DNA of 64,000 nucleotides from positions 1,488,001 through 1,552,000 of the forward strand of contig JBANDB010000012.1 of NCBI GenBank assembly GCA_037576215.1, written 5' to 3'. Position 1 is the first letter of the stretch, and each line of letters opens with the position of its first letter. The notes beneath the pieces are model-generated. The model was given only the letters and a program-made list of their open reading frames with translations, did not search any database and had not been told where the DNA came from. Shown piece after piece: positions 23,072 to 35,843 of this stretch. This DNA is from Armillaria gallica. Its lineage: Eukaryota; Basidiomycota; Agaricomycetes; Agaricales; Physalacriaceae. A program made the translations under genes and the position numbers.

Positions 23072-25297
23072 ATGCCCAAGGCTGCAGCATCGTTGGCTCG
23101 TGGCTCGGCCTGCCTATGCTGTCGGTTAGTCGCCAGCCCACGGCCGATCGTCCCTTTGCTGATCTAACATTCATCTCTTTCCTCTAGAAAGCGGAAACTG
23201 GTCAGTAAGCACGCGCCTTTTCGTTCTACGACGTCTTTCTGAACGAATTATAGAAATGCGACGGAGGGCGCCCAGTATGCCGTCAATGTTCGAAGATGAA
23301 TCGTGTGGAGGAGTGTGAATACGACGACATGACTGTAAAGAGCAGGACGCAGAAGTTGCAGGAGAAGCTGACCATGCTGGAGACCAGACTTCGTGAGCTC
23401 GAGTCCGAGCCGTCGCGTTCATCACAGACATCTAGCGCCGAGACATCACCAGAGGCGGGGCCATCAACGAGTCCAACAAGCACCATTCTCGCACCGGTCG
23501 CCTCCTCAGTCATCACTGATGGAGACCCTACTCCACTATCAACTACGTTTCAGGACTACAATACCTTCGATCCAACATGGACTGTGAACTCCCCGTCGTC
23601 GTCGTCAAGTTCAGTGGAACTCGCTGCATTTCCCGGTGTCTTCGGAGAAGCGCCTGCGGACCACCTGTGGCCTTCCGTAACCGCGTCTTCGTCTCAGGTT
23701 GCGCCTTTCCTTGAGGGGAATGATAATCTTGGATCAGGATTCGAGATCAGCCCTGGGGCATACCCTGTGCCAACACATGCAGATCCAAACTTTGCCTCGT
23801 CCTTCTTCCCCCAATGGGATCCCAAAACCCCGTTGCCGAACCAGCATAGGACAGTGCTGTAAGTAGTATTTTTCGCTTTACAGACATCTGCTGACCTTTC
23901 TGCGTAGAATGAACATATTTCTGCTACACCGGCATCAATTCTCGTTCGAAGGAGATATCTCGAGGTTCGATGACTCTGTACCAGCCAACCTCTTCCGTCC
24001 CGAACCCCATCCTGCTCTTCTGAACGCCATCTACCTCCTCGGATGCCATTTCGCCCGTTCTCCCTACTACTCCGGACTCGAGCCTATATTTTTTAACAAG
24101 GCGCTAAGCGAAATTACCTTGGCTCTCGACAGCTCCGATCGTCTCGTAGACATAATCGAAACCTCATGTCTTCTTGCCGTATATCTCTACATCAACTCCC
24201 GTTTTCTTGAGGGTTACTGCCACGCTTTTTCCGCTGCACGTCTCGCCGTGGGGATCGGTCTGCATCAGATTACGTCGGAGCCGTATGACTCGAGCGCGCC
24301 TTCCCAACAAGCGGCTGTTTCGACAATTCCCATACCCGCCCCTCGGTCCCAAGAGGAGATGCGTGACAGGATAGCAGCATTTTGGCAGGTGTTCATTGTA
24401 GATAGGTGTTGGACAGTTGCAAATGGTCTTCCGTTGGCGCTACCCGATGGTGACAGCCCTAATTCGCGCATTAAAACACCCTGGCCAATACCATCCGAAG
24501 CCGGAATTGTGAGTCACTCTTCTGCTTCCATACTTCCGTTATCTCAGCATGTTCTCAGGACTCTTCTACTTACATTCCACTTCTTCGAGCCAAAGCGGTG
24601 GCCCTACTGGAAAAGGCAAGCCGTGTGGCTTCCGGTACGATTACTTTTCCATGTTCGCCAATTTCCCTGTTTCACAATTTGATAGTCTCCAATAAGAACG
24701 ACGATTATTGGGCCGATTATAATGCTGCTGAAATTGCATTAAAACGTTTATCGGCCTCATTGCCTGCCTTCATTGGCTTCGAACCCTGGCGGATGCAGGC
24801 ACCGTTTATAGATGTTGATCTGTTCGCCATCCACAGTGCGGTCCACGGCGCGATGATACATCTCTACAAGGATGCCAATGAGGGGGAGACGCAGAAGGGT
24901 ATGAGGACGATTCTGTCTCTCATACGCCAGCTGAACAACGATGATTATGAATTCTTGGAACCGACTTTATGCGTACGTCTTTGATTTTGCATCACGACTC
25001 GTGTTCTAAAAATTGCACTTAGGCCACATGGACCTGCGTCGCCAAAGAATACATACGATCCATCCATACAGCGAACCAAAACCCTGGTGGATCGGATGCT
25101 TACGCTGTTACTATCGCAGAGCAAGAAATAGGTGTTCTGATCAGTGCTATGAAGATGCTGAGTGCCTTTTTCCCTATCGCTGGTACGTAAATCGCTCTTC
25201 GTCAGCTATGTATCACTGACCGTTTTCCCCTGTCTCTCTAGGCGAGCATGCCAAGAAGATTGAGCAAGAGCTCCAGCAGACGCAAGGTTCGACTTGA
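23072..25297 (+). CDS. Zn2Cys6 transcription factor with fungal-specific TF domain
   Basis: Nuclear regulator, 616 residues in eight exons: 23072-23124, 23188-23200, 23254-23858, 23908-24508, 24559-24634, 24686-24972, 25023-25182, 25242-25297. The binuclear zinc cluster at residues 14-40 reads ACLCCRKRKLKCDGGRPVC plus RQCSKMNRVEEC and is assembled over three exons, the middle one only 13 bases. A short coiled coil (KLQEKLTMLETRLRELE, about 49-65) follows for dimerisation, then a serine/proline-rich linker, then the fungal_trans middle-homology region (about 225-560), recognisable by LLGCHFARSPYYSG, DRIAAFWQVFIVDRCWTVANG and DSSTYIPLLRAKAVALLEKA. All phases close. Targets unknown. TCATATAAAC near 23013-23022 may be its TATA element. 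Confidence 0.92.
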
Positions 25298-27957
25298 CAA
25301 ACAGTTTCTCCCGCGTCTGAAACAGACTCGGTCGCCATCAACCGCCGAACAAGGTCGCGTTCTCCTGAACCGGGCATACTGGCGACCTGCGAATATTATC
25401 AGGAAATTTTCTCATGAGCCCACTTTTGCTTCGATGGGAAGATACTGCCGGTCCGAGTCCTCTAGTATGCCGAGTACTTGAAAGGGGTTGGGGAGCGTAA
25501 TATTTGCAGTGGACGGAGGTGGATGCACCAACGAATGTATAGACAAAGTCGGTTCACCACATTGTTTAGGATTATTCATGAGCAGCGATAAATTGTTCGA
25601 CTCGGACGTTTGCCATTCATTTGAAGAATCTCGATGTGGTATGTGAAATCTTTTTTTGAATTCATCTACATATGATTCAGAAACGGTCTTCAAATTTTGC
25701 GTCTAGGCTAGCCTAAGCCAGCCTAGCGTCGTGGACCGAATTCCGTTAGGAGCTCTAAATACATATAAGGAAAATCCCGACATCGTCACCCCTTATTTGC
25801 GCGAGGGTCGTTCCAGATTTTGGAGTACCCCACCCAGCAGCGATCATTGCGTGTTGATATGTAATTCATTGCATAGTGAGTACTAGTGCGCATGTATATG
25901 TAAACACTCAAGAAATACTCTCGTAAACCAGACTCGACAATCTGTATGAAGATGAGTTGTGCAATTAAATACCTAAGTGGAGCCAGCCATGAATTCAGCG
26001 GATAAATATCGGCGAATGCAGTCGTCTTGAACGTTAGTCGTAAAGTGCGAGAATACTGGACTGAATGGACCCTGACCAATGGTCGTCTGGAGGACCCACT
26101 TTATACAAACGTTATAGAGTATGCGGCTCGGAGTACGTCAATAATGGGTGTCCCGGGCTGGATGGACCCAACGCTGATACCAATCCTCTATAAATGGACC
26201 TGGGCGCCCGCTTTTCAGGTTTGATCATCCTGTGGAAAGGTGGATCTTCAGTCAAATGCTGTGAAAATTGACTATGGTTATAATCAGTAAATCGTTTCAG
26301 GGATGGAAATAGCACCGGTACCGTCGTAGTGCATTGAAGAATTGGGCGATTATGCGCACACCAACCTCGGTATTGGATCGGAATGTCAATTGAAAAATAG
26401 CAGGCCTGGATACCAATACATTTATCGCGAAGGGGCCACTGAGGTTGGGCATTCTATAATGTTTGCTAACCATGCTAATTCTGAGAGTCTTCTGTCCCGC
26501 AGGTTGGCAGGGGCCGGGTGTTGTACTAGGTGCATGAATATCGGTTATGCCTTTGTTACCTGGAGTACATAGGGTCGATCAAGATATCCTTGTTCGTCTC
26601 CTTTTCAGCCCAAGGCAGAAGACTCCTGAGATGGTGGAGGATGTAGAATGTACCATGCCATTAGCGGTGCCAATTGACAAGACAATGATCATGGCAATCC
26701 ACCGGGGAATGCCAAGAATCTGAGAGCGCGGGGACTTTATATCATTGGTTGACGATCTGCAGAACCAATAACAAGACAATAGTGACCCTTCGAATGTTAG
26801 ACAAAGATAAGTAGTGCCCATGGTCAGTTGACTGCCTCGGAAATCGATCGCGGTACCTCGGTTCGATAGGATCCAGAGTAAGTAATCGAGGCCAGATTCA
26901 GAACTTCGCAGGAGAGGAGCGGCTGAGATGGTCTAGTCGAAGGTTGTAGACAAGTTCGTATGGACATACCGAGGGCCTAGTCATCATATATGTATGTGGA
27001 CCACTGTTTTATCGTATAACCGTTGATGAAATACGAAAAGCGCTTATAGCAAATAATGATAGGCCGGCTTCTCCTCGCCCTGGGCCCCGACAAGAAAAAG
27101 GAAATCCAAGCATGCTTGGTTCAGACACAGGAATTTTCCTTTGAACTTCCTGTGTCTAGAACAGTGTGAGAGTGGCGCCATTGACGGCAACAGTGATTGG
27201 AAAGACCCAAAATAGCATGTTATGGAGATGACGTCATGCATTGCACGTGTTGCCTGTTCCTAGATTGGAAGGATTCTCGAACCTTATCCATTTATCCATG
27301 ACCATTATTCATTAATTACTCTCTGCCTCAAGCGTCCATCATCTGACGCTGCAAGGGGGCCTCGCCATTCTTTCTCTTCTCCCTACATTATCCCGGATAC
27401 CTGTATACCTTCTCTCTTTATTGCGGTACGTTTCGCATCATTCGTTGGTGCCGGCTCCCTGACTTTTTTTCCGTTTGTTCCTGTGTGTAGTAATCTTGAC
27501 GGTAGTCTCCACCCGCCTTTCTCGTTATCGCCTTTGCTTCGTTGCTCAGACGGTTTCAAGCGAAGCGCCGAATCATTTCTTCACGTTGTTCTTGGTCGGG
27601 GTCTGATCTGTTGGTGGTGTACATCGCCTGTCTGTTTCCATGCTACCATCGCCGGCTATCTACTCATCATACCTATTTATTCTAGGCCTTCTTTCTCCAC
27701 GTTCCGCCTTTTAGTGGAGTTCGGTCACTTGTTCTCAAAATTTACACGTAGCACTCCTTATCGACATAGCCTCCTACTTTGCCTCCCAAGACTTTTGTTC
27801 GTTCACCCACGTCTCCGTCCTTTCTGTTGTACAGCCTCTGGGACAGTGAGTTGTATTTGTTTCGCGATTGCATCGTATTAATGCGTCAACCATTAGCCTC
27901 CTTTCATTTTTTCTGATGATTGCGACGATAACCACACAAAACTGTCAGGTCTCTTCA
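25298..27957. other. Long intergenic region with leader of the CBM21 gene
   Basis: About 2.7 kb. From 25298 to about 27300 I see no gene or repeat I recognise. From about 27340 the plus strand becomes pyrimidine-rich (TTCTTTCTCTTCTCCCTAC) as in fungal promoters. A likely 5' untranslated intron runs from GTGAGT at about 27848 to CTGTCAG just before 27950, nine bases upstream of the next ATG. The frames at 27483-27881 fall in this leader and are not expected to be protein. Confidence 0.45.
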
Positions 27958-30355
27958 ATGGATAGTCCACTGCTGCGAAATTCGAATTTGGCGGGCGGGC
28001 CTCTTCCACTCATCCCGCGCAGGTCTGCCTCCACGTCGCGTCTACCCCTGCCATCCTTCGTTTCCTATCCTCCTGTGACAGCCAGCCCGGTGAAGATTAA
28101 AGTGCAAGGTGCTACCCCTCCAGATTCTGACGAGAAGCCAGTTGCCTCCTCATCCAAAGTTGAGCCTGATACCAGCTCGTCGGGATCCGAAGGAAGTTCA
28201 AGCGTTCTTCGGCCGAGAAGAATACTTGGTGTTCCCCGGGCATCATCGCATCAGCCTCCGTCACCCACGCTATCATTATCTCGCGTCAAAATGAGCCGCA
28301 GGCGCTCATCGTCGCTGTCTGGTGGCATCTCCGACACTGAGCAGCCGGCTTCGTCGCTCCAGGATACGTCCATTTCCCGAGCACCCGTCTACACCTTCGG
28401 AGATAAACGCTTAAACCTTGATGATTCGAAGCGGCACGCTTCAGAGTCCCACTTGCCAGACGCTGGAGCCTCGAGTAAATCTGCACCCGTTAACGCTACG
28501 CCGCCCATGATCGTCAGGAATAAATCTGGGCAGCCTGTAAAGTCATCGCTCAAATCGACGAAGACGCCGCCTAGGGGCAGTCTTTCGGTCTTTACAGGAA
28601 TGACTTCCAGCAAGAGCGAGCCAAATACTCCGTCCTTGTCCAAGGCCGTCCATTTTGACGCGCAACTGGAGCACGTCAAGCTCTTCCTTGCGGAACAAAA
28701 GCCTTTAGCAGTTTCTCGAGACGGCAGTCCCACCGACGATACTAGTGGCACAGATAGCGACTTCCCGCCGTTCATTTTCGGGGAGCCTTATCAGTCTAAA
28801 CACCGACTGGTGATGAATGTCATCAACATGCCTTCCAAAGTGAATTATATGGCCGACGTCGCGATGGACAGTCTATTGCTATCTGCAGATGGAACGAGTA
28901 TAACAGGCCGAGTTAGGGTGAGGAATCTTGCTTTTCAGAAATGGCTTGCTGTGCGCTTCACATTCGACGCTTGGCAAACCACAAGTGAAGTCACCGCGAG
29001 ATATGCCGAATCCATCGATCCGAGTTTCGACATCTTTTCGTTTAGCATCAAGTTGAATGACATCTTGGCCCGGATCGAGGAAAGGACGTTGGTTTTGGCG
29101 CTGAGGTATTCGGTAGAGGGTAGGGAGATATGGGACAACAACAATGGCAGGAATTACGTTGCCAAGTTTTCCCGGGTCAAGCCTTCGTCAGGCCGAGGGA
29201 AATCGTCGGGAAGTGATTCGGGCAGCGATATTGCTGATCTAAGGAAGCAGTTGGAGAAGGTCGTACAGAAGAGGGAGGAGGAAACGCTCGGTTCTTTGCC
29301 GCCGTTGCGGTCACATTCGGGTTCTGCCTCGATTGGTGGTTCTTCAGATTTTAAAAAAGGTTCTTCGCTGTCGTCCCGGTACGATTTCGGGACATCTCTG
29401 AAGACAACATGGAGCCCCCCGACGACAATACGTCATTCCCGGACTCACACATACCCCACCGCAACCACTTCCTCTCCTCCTAGCTCAATTCCTTGGCCGA
29501 CGAAGGTCGCGTCAGATAACGCTAAGCATAACTCGCCGCCCGTCAGAACGAAATCACTGGGGTCTCCGCGAGACCAAGATAGCGACACCTTCCGACCCGC
29601 CCCGTATATCGCTTCCGATGCAGAGGACGCACCTTTTGCTGCACCTACAATCTCACGGCATCACCAACGCGGGTACTTCGACCTCGATTTCTTATCAGAT
29701 CCCGCACTAAAAAGAACTCCGCCGGGAACGCCTAGGATGAGATCAGTTGATGATTCGACGCCAATAGTTAGTCCCAGCTCGGGTAGGTGCCACTCGTTCC
29801 CACCTGTAGATGCTCTACGCCCTGCACCACTGTTTAGCTTGGGCGGTGGTTCGAGCTTCAGGTCGAGAGAGGCAGAATTTGGCGCAGGTAGCGACGAGTC
29901 GACGCCGTCTATCATGTCTCCGACGTCGAGCGGCTCATCCTCTCCAACCCCCTCACCCACGGAAAACGAGTTCACGTCGTTGCTGAACATTCGCGACGAT
30001 GACATATCTCTCAATCCTAACACCAATTACCACCAGTTCCTTAACCGGTGAGTTAGGACGTCATATATCATAGTGGACCGACGCTGAATCGTGGCTTTTG
30101 CCGTACAGGTTCTGCTTCTACACTGGTCCAAATTCTGTTTTTGATACCGAGTCCGACCCCTTGTCAAGGACGTCGTCAATGTCGAGCATTGAAGACATCT
30201 TGACGGTGTCCGCCCTTCCACATGTCCCCGTGCTGACGGCTCAGCACGTTTTGGACACTCCTACCCAAATCCAGGATGGCAGTACCCTTAGCGGTTCTTC
30301 GACTCCCACACCGTTCAGTTTCCAGCGACTCCCGCAACCGTCCGTCACGTTATGA
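27958..30355 (+). CDS. Protein phosphatase 1 regulatory subunit with CBM21 domain (GIP2/PIG/GAC1-like)
   Basis: Targets type 1 protein phosphatase to glycogen, as yeast Gac1, Gip2 and Pig1/2 do, and so promotes glycogen synthase activity. Two exons (27958-30047 and 30109-30355) give 778 residues. The PP1-docking RVxF-type motif is KAVHFD near residue 229. The CBM21 glycogen-binding fold covers about 275-405, with WLAVRFTFDAWQTTSEV, FSFSIKLNDI and LALRYSVEGREIWDNNNGRNY. Long serine/proline-rich disordered flanks are typical. The splice restores YHQFLNRFCFYTGPNS, a conserved C-terminal block. I start at 27958 because an apparent 5' untranslated intron ends just upstream. The frame is open further upstream but would use intron sequence. 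Confidence 0.9.
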
Positions 30356-31701
30356 TGCCCATAGCACATATATCTTCGATCTTCTTCGCTTCTCCTTTCC
30401 CACTCTCTCGATGGGGTCGCCGATTCTACTCTGTGTAATTGTAGTTAGTGTAAAGTATACTAGTCACGGTTCCTTTCTTACAGATACATCCACCTTAACT
30501 TCTCGTTTCAATAACGCATTTTCGACGTCTCGGACACGCAATTTACGGTTCATACTACACTTGCTTCTAGCTCTTTCGATTTGTACTACCACCAACGTCA
30601 TTTATTCCCCACTCCCCACACTGCATTCGTATCCACGGACATTAGTGATACGTAGAAAGCACATTTAGACAAACTATCGTTATTATTACCCCCTATGCAC
30701 TGCAATACATGGTTCCGGTCTTGGTTGGTTACTCTGTTGGCCCAGATATTCTCGTTACCGTGGACCGCCTGCGCCTCTTGGTTGGCTACGGGTTACGCTT
30801 CGATATCACAGCCCCATGGGGAATTATATGGGCGGTAGGTATCAATGAATCTGATGAACGAGCATCACTTGATGCGACGAGTATTTAGACTGCACGTTAC
30901 TTTTTCGGGTATACAGAGTACGACGCAGTTACGGATCATGCTGACAGCGGCGCGAAGAGTAACGATGATGTCCCTCGACAGTCATGGTGTTAAGATGAAG
31001 ACTTTTCACACGATAAGTAGTGTACTTTGTGTCGTGACACCACTGAAACACCTAGATTCCAGTCTGGAATATTTTGGAGAAGAGATCAGGACCAAGTGGC
31101 GAGCAGGGGCGGAATGACATCGACGTTTCGCGTCAGTATATGAGGATACTTACGTTGTCAGTAGATCGGTACAACAGTAAACGCGGAGCTCAGAAAACTG
31201 CAGCAAACTCCGGATACTGCCTTTAGAATCACAGTTTACATACAGCAAGGAAGTTTTAGATGAGTCACCTGGAGAAGCGGCCACCTATCGGACCTATTAG
31301 AATTTGTCGTTGAATTCGAAGAACCGAGAACTTTGGAAATTCTTTCAGAATTCAATATATGGCTCCAAATTCGAAGTGCTTCGTTCGTTGATTGTCAACG
31401 CACGTTTGAGGTAAGTATAGCTAGTGATACATGATAAGTATCCACAGTTACGAGAGTATCTATAAAGCCGGCTCTCCTACCACTGTACTAGATACGATAA
31501 GAGTAAAGGAGCATCGATTGGGAGGAATTACCCGAGTTCCGTCCGGAGAAAAGTCGACGGAACAATTTTGAGCGGGCCAGGTTCGAAGTCCGAGCTTGAC
31601 ATTCAAAGGGGAGGATCACGTGGCCAAGTATACTTTATTCTGCGACGACGTTGACGTTGTTATCGACGTCGAGCTCGCACCTGAGCTCGTCGTTGAGCAC
31701 G
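30356..31701. other. Intergenic, terminator side and kinase promoter
   Basis: 1.35 kb. The first 300 bases are AT/TC-rich and presumably the 3' untranslated region of the CBM21 gene. No gene is supportable further on. The frame at 31596-31946 overlaps the kinase start in another frame and is a shadow. Confidence 0.4.
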
Positions 31702-34475
31702 ATGCTCCTCCGCAAGCTTGCCTCGCCGATACCAAAGTCCCATTACACCGACCTGGATCCATTGTCCCTGTCGTCGGTGCCGTCGCCTTCAATATCTCCT
31801 TCACCCTGCTCAACCTCCCCTGCGAGCAATTCACAGTCGAAAACCCACGCCTTCTTCGCTTCGCCCTTTTCTACGCGACCGTCAAGTCCAGCACCCCCGA
31901 CAAAGAGACACACAGACGATCCAGATTTGAATGGAAATGGCAATAAACCAAATTCCAAAAGGTCGTCTGCTGCGCAACGATCATTGACGGCAGATTTCTT
32001 CGCGACGACGACGACGACAGCCTCACCTACAGCCTCTGTACCGCCAAAGAGCAAAAGGAATTTTCTTAATCTTGATTTGCTCCGGTATGCCCCCAGCATT
32101 GATGGGGCCACACAGCACTCAAGCCCGCTGGCTGCGACCTTTACCTCGACACCGACACCGACATCTATTGAATATCCTGATATGTCGAGCGAGCCAACAC
32201 CGCGGCCACCGGCTCTTGTTCTCAACCTACCGCTCAATCTGACGGAGCCGGCCTCTATGCAGCCAAGCCCTCTTTCTCTTGGGCAGGTCGTCCCGCCACC
32301 GCCTGGGACACAGGAGGATGCTGAGGTTTTGCCTTCGTCAGCATCGATAGGCTCGTCGGTGTGCTCCGATGACACATCGGACCTATACGATGAGCTCGCC
32401 CCGGGCATGATCATTAGGTCCTTCTTACCTGGACATTCATCCTCGTCCTCCTCCAGTCAGCAGACACCAACTCCCACCACCTCTTTACCCAGCGGCGACA
32501 CCCTGTCTCCCCTCAAATCTGATCCCCATCCCGCCAGCGACCCTGCTCCCGGTGACGTATCCCTGCGCTTGAGACGTGCACTAGGGAAAGGCGCCTTTTC
32601 GAATGTGTGGCTGGCAGAAGATCTCTCTCCTACCCCTCTGCTGCTGAAGACGAAGAAGAGCTTGAGACATTTGAAGAGAAAGGCGGAAGCAGCATCCAGT
32701 GGGAAGCTCAAACATTCGAGGTCATCTTCGAGCTTGATGAAGCGTCTACGTGGTGGTGTGAGTGGAACAAGGCCCCATAACGGGTCACCTACCACTAGTC
32801 CCAACACGCATGGAAATGGTTTGGGTGTGGGGCATACATACCCGCTCAAAGACCGCATTTCGAGCTCAAGCTCTGTCAGGAGCATCTATTTAGACGAAAA
32901 AGACGGTGATGGCGTCTCACCTGACGCAGGAACGTCTTTATCGCGTGCTTCCTCGATATCTTGGCAATCCGTATCCTCGTCCGATAGCGATGGCGTTGGT
33001 AGTGTGCACCGGTCGAATTCGACTCGTTCAGCCAGGGTTAAAAGGACCCCCAAGCTTGTCGCTGTCAAATTGACACTAAGAGGATCGATTGAAGTGAAGA
33101 AAGATGCGTATTATCAGGCAGAAGAGGAGAGAGAGCGAGACCGCATGCGTGTTAGTTTCGTGAGGGAAGTGGAGGTCCTCAAGGCAAGTGTCTCGCCTTT
33201 TCTGACCATCTTTGCGCAACACGTTTCTGTTCCTGCCTCGTGTGTCTAATGATATCTCGATCAATTCTGTCTCATTTACTTCCGGTGTCTTTGACGTTTG
33301 GCTTATCTTTTCCATTTTCCAGCACATCTCGCACCCGAATATAACGCCATTGCTGTCCCATTTGACGACTCGTACCCATCATCTCTTGGTGTTACCATAC
33401 TGCTCTGGTGGCGACTTGTTGGGATTGGTGACCTCAGAGTCTTGGGACATGCTCAGCGAGAGCATTGTAAAGCGGATGTGGGTGGAATTATGCCGTGCGG
33501 TCGGCTGGATGCATGGTGTCGGCCTAGTGCATCGAGACATCAAGCTAGAAAGTGAGCATCATTTATATCATAGTAGCCTTCTGATCTGATTGATCATATG
33601 CAGACATTTTACTCACCGTGCCGTTATCTTCGTCGATGACCCCCCGGCCATCACAGGATCTGTACGACACGGACGCGTCACATTCTCCTCATTCATTACC
33701 CATTCCCCCACTCCCACTTATCCAGCTTACCGACTTTGGATTGTCGCGGTTTATAGATCCTTCTCGTCCATTGTTGACGACGCGATGCGGCAGTGAGGCG
33801 TATGCAGCACCTGAGTTGGTCGTTAGCGGCGGTCGATTTAGTGTCGCGTCTGGTAAAAGCAAGTGGGGCGACTACGCAGAAGCTGATGGGGGTGGATATG
33901 ATGCGCGCGAAACAGACGCATGGGCTTGTGGTGTTGCACTATACGAAATTATGACGAGGTTGCTACCCTTTGGAGAGGGCCCTAGTGATGGGAAGCCGTA
34001 TGGGCGGGCAAAGCTCGCGGGTACGCCGATTGAAAGGAGGCAATGGTTGATCAAGATTGCGAGAGCGGAGTGGAAATGGCCTGAAGGGGCGAAGCACCAT
34101 CACGGCGGGGGGTTGATGGTCGATGAGCTGGTGGAGTGTACAGGGGCACGGCGAATGGTGGAAAGGTTGCTTGTCAGGGATCCGAGCAAGCGCTCCAGAA
34201 TAATCGACTTGTGGGACGATGAGTGGATGAGTGGCCTTGTATCACCGCCGCCATCTGGGAGACCCAGTATGGAGAAGGAAGCCGACAAGGGTGGATATAG
34301 TGTTAGAGTCAATGTTTGGCGTGATTCTCAGCGGCTAGAGAACGGCCAATACGAGGATGATTTTCGGGAAGACGGGCTTGATGACGAAGAAATGTTGGAG
34401 AATGAGGTTGATACTGATGGGTGGATCGTCGACAAGGAGGGGATTGGGAGTATTGCGAGCGAGGAGGTGCAATAA
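31702..34475 (+). CDS. Serine/threonine protein kinase with large N-lobe insert
   Basis: Three exons (31702-33183, 33323-33551, 33604-34475) give 860 residues. Residues 1-285 are serine/proline/threonine-rich and probably disordered. The kinase domain starts with the glycine loop GKGAFSNVWLAEDL (about 295), but the VAVK lysine follows only near residue 453, after about 150 serine-rich residues inserted between beta strands 2 and 3. HPNITPLL, the catalytic loop HRDIKLEN, DFGLSRF and APEL are all intact, so it should be active. The first intron has a GC donor (AAG-GCAAGT), pairing with TTTCCAG, because only this join keeps EVEVLK-HISHPNI. The insert and family are fungal in style; I cannot name the orthologue, though nutrient-response kinases of the PRR/NPR type are possible. 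Confidence 0.88.
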
Positions 34476-35025
34476 CATATACAGGTGAGGCTTTTTTCTC
34501 CGTCAGGAATGTAAAGGCTGACCTGGATTTTGTAGTATCTATTGGCTATTATTCTATTTCTTGATGTACGACCACAACGAATGATTCTCTGATCCTTATT
34601 TGTCACGTATCTGCTACACTACACCTATATAGATTCAAGTCCACTGTGTTTGTCTTATTATTTCCATATCATCGCTCGGTTGGAGTTGATTATTTTTTAT
34701 TCGTCTTGGTTTCATGGGTTAAACGTATACTGTATATATGTAGAGCTGCATAGTTGGTAATCAAAAATGTGTATTCGCGCGCTGAATTACCAGTATTTTC
34801 GGAGAATGGCAGTCATTTTTGTTAATCGTCCGTGCCATATTATCCTGCGTTTGGTGGCTAAACGGATGAATGCCGATCAGCGACGCAAGTCGCCGAATTT
34901 GGAATTCACGACTATCCAACCAACGTTCGCACGTTACTTTCTCCTCGCTCTAGACAAACATTTAAAATTCAGGGAAGCTGCTACATAAAGGCCTAATTTA
35001 TCGTGAATACGCATACGTTCATTCC
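34476..35025. other. Intergenic between kinase and MCP1
   Basis: 550 bases, AT-rich, holding the kinase 3' untranslated region and the promoter of the next gene. No coding sequence is supportable. Confidence 0.45.
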
Positions 35026-35843
35026 ATGGAGTCCGAGTCCGACAATTCGCCTCCAGTGCACCGGAACACGTCTATGAGGCGGGCGGTGATCCCGTATCTC
35101 ACCAAGATTGCCCACGGCTCAAGTCCGTTTATAACGACGTTCCTTCTCATCCATCTAGCACCCCCAGCTTTGGCTAATCTCGGTGGCTCGTCACTTTCAT
35201 CGCAATCCATGGTAACGACAAGTTTATCCCTGAACGCCAAAACTCGATTTACTTAACAGCCAATTTCTAGCTCCTCGGTAGAGAATACTACCAAACAAGC
35301 TTTGGCGAGAAATATCTCGTTCTCGCCCCGATTGCCATTCACGCACTTTCTGCCTTTTTGAAAAGAGTGCTTTCTGGACCGAAGAACCCACCACGGCCGC
35401 CTTGGAGTCTTCTAACGGCTACGGGGTACGCTACAATGTGGTTGCTCCTGCCGGTTCATTTCCTCGTGCACCGTCGTCTCCCCACGACTCCGGCGCCTCC
35501 GATCCTCGAAGTGGGGCCTTCTGAACTTGACTATGAGTTTGTCAAGGTTGGGTTGCAGACGTGGCCGTGGAGGAGCGCGGTGCTGTATGGTGGGCTGGTG
35601 CTATGTGTATCCCTTCATATGGCGGATGGTATGGGGATCATTTGGAACGCGTATTTGGCGCAGACGTGGGGTCGGGTGAAGCAGTCTATGAGGAAGTATC
35701 GACGTGCGGGCTTGGTTGCTGGTGTCGCGCTTCCGGTGCTTTCGGGGCTCGTTGTTGTGGCAAAGGAACCGATCCTTTCTTTCGCTTCCACGGTGAAAAG
35801 GTTTGAAGCTGTGTTTCTGATGTCGTGGATTTACCGCCTATAA
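35026..35843 (+). CDS. MCP1: Mitochondrial outer-membrane protein MCP1-like (DUF1691)
   Basis: Yeast Mcp1 sits in the mitochondrial outer membrane, recruits Vps13 at contact sites and suppresses loss of ERMES lipid transfer. Here two exons (35026-35211, 35271-35843; 59-base intron) give 252 residues with five hydrophobic helices, including SSPFITTFLLIHLAPPALAN, LLTATGYATMWLLLPVHFL and AVLYGGLVLCVSLHMADGMG. The repeated helix-HLAPP / PVHFLVHR / SLHMADG arrangement is the DUF1691 pattern as I know it. No cleavable presequence. The histidine-containing helices are conserved in the family. Size is somewhat below yeast Mcp1. No damage seen. Confidence 0.82.

Noticed and set aside
27483..27881. Frame of 132 codons upstream of the CBM21 gene
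   Set aside because: Lies in pyrimidine-rich leader with a probable untranslated intron; composition is not protein-like.
29661..30026. Antisense frame within the CBM21 gene
   Set aside because: Shadow of the serine-rich coding strand.
31743..32414. Long antisense frame of 223 codons opposite the kinase N-terminus
   Set aside because: Mirror of a serine/proline-rich coding exon; composition explains the openness and no intron or start signals support it.
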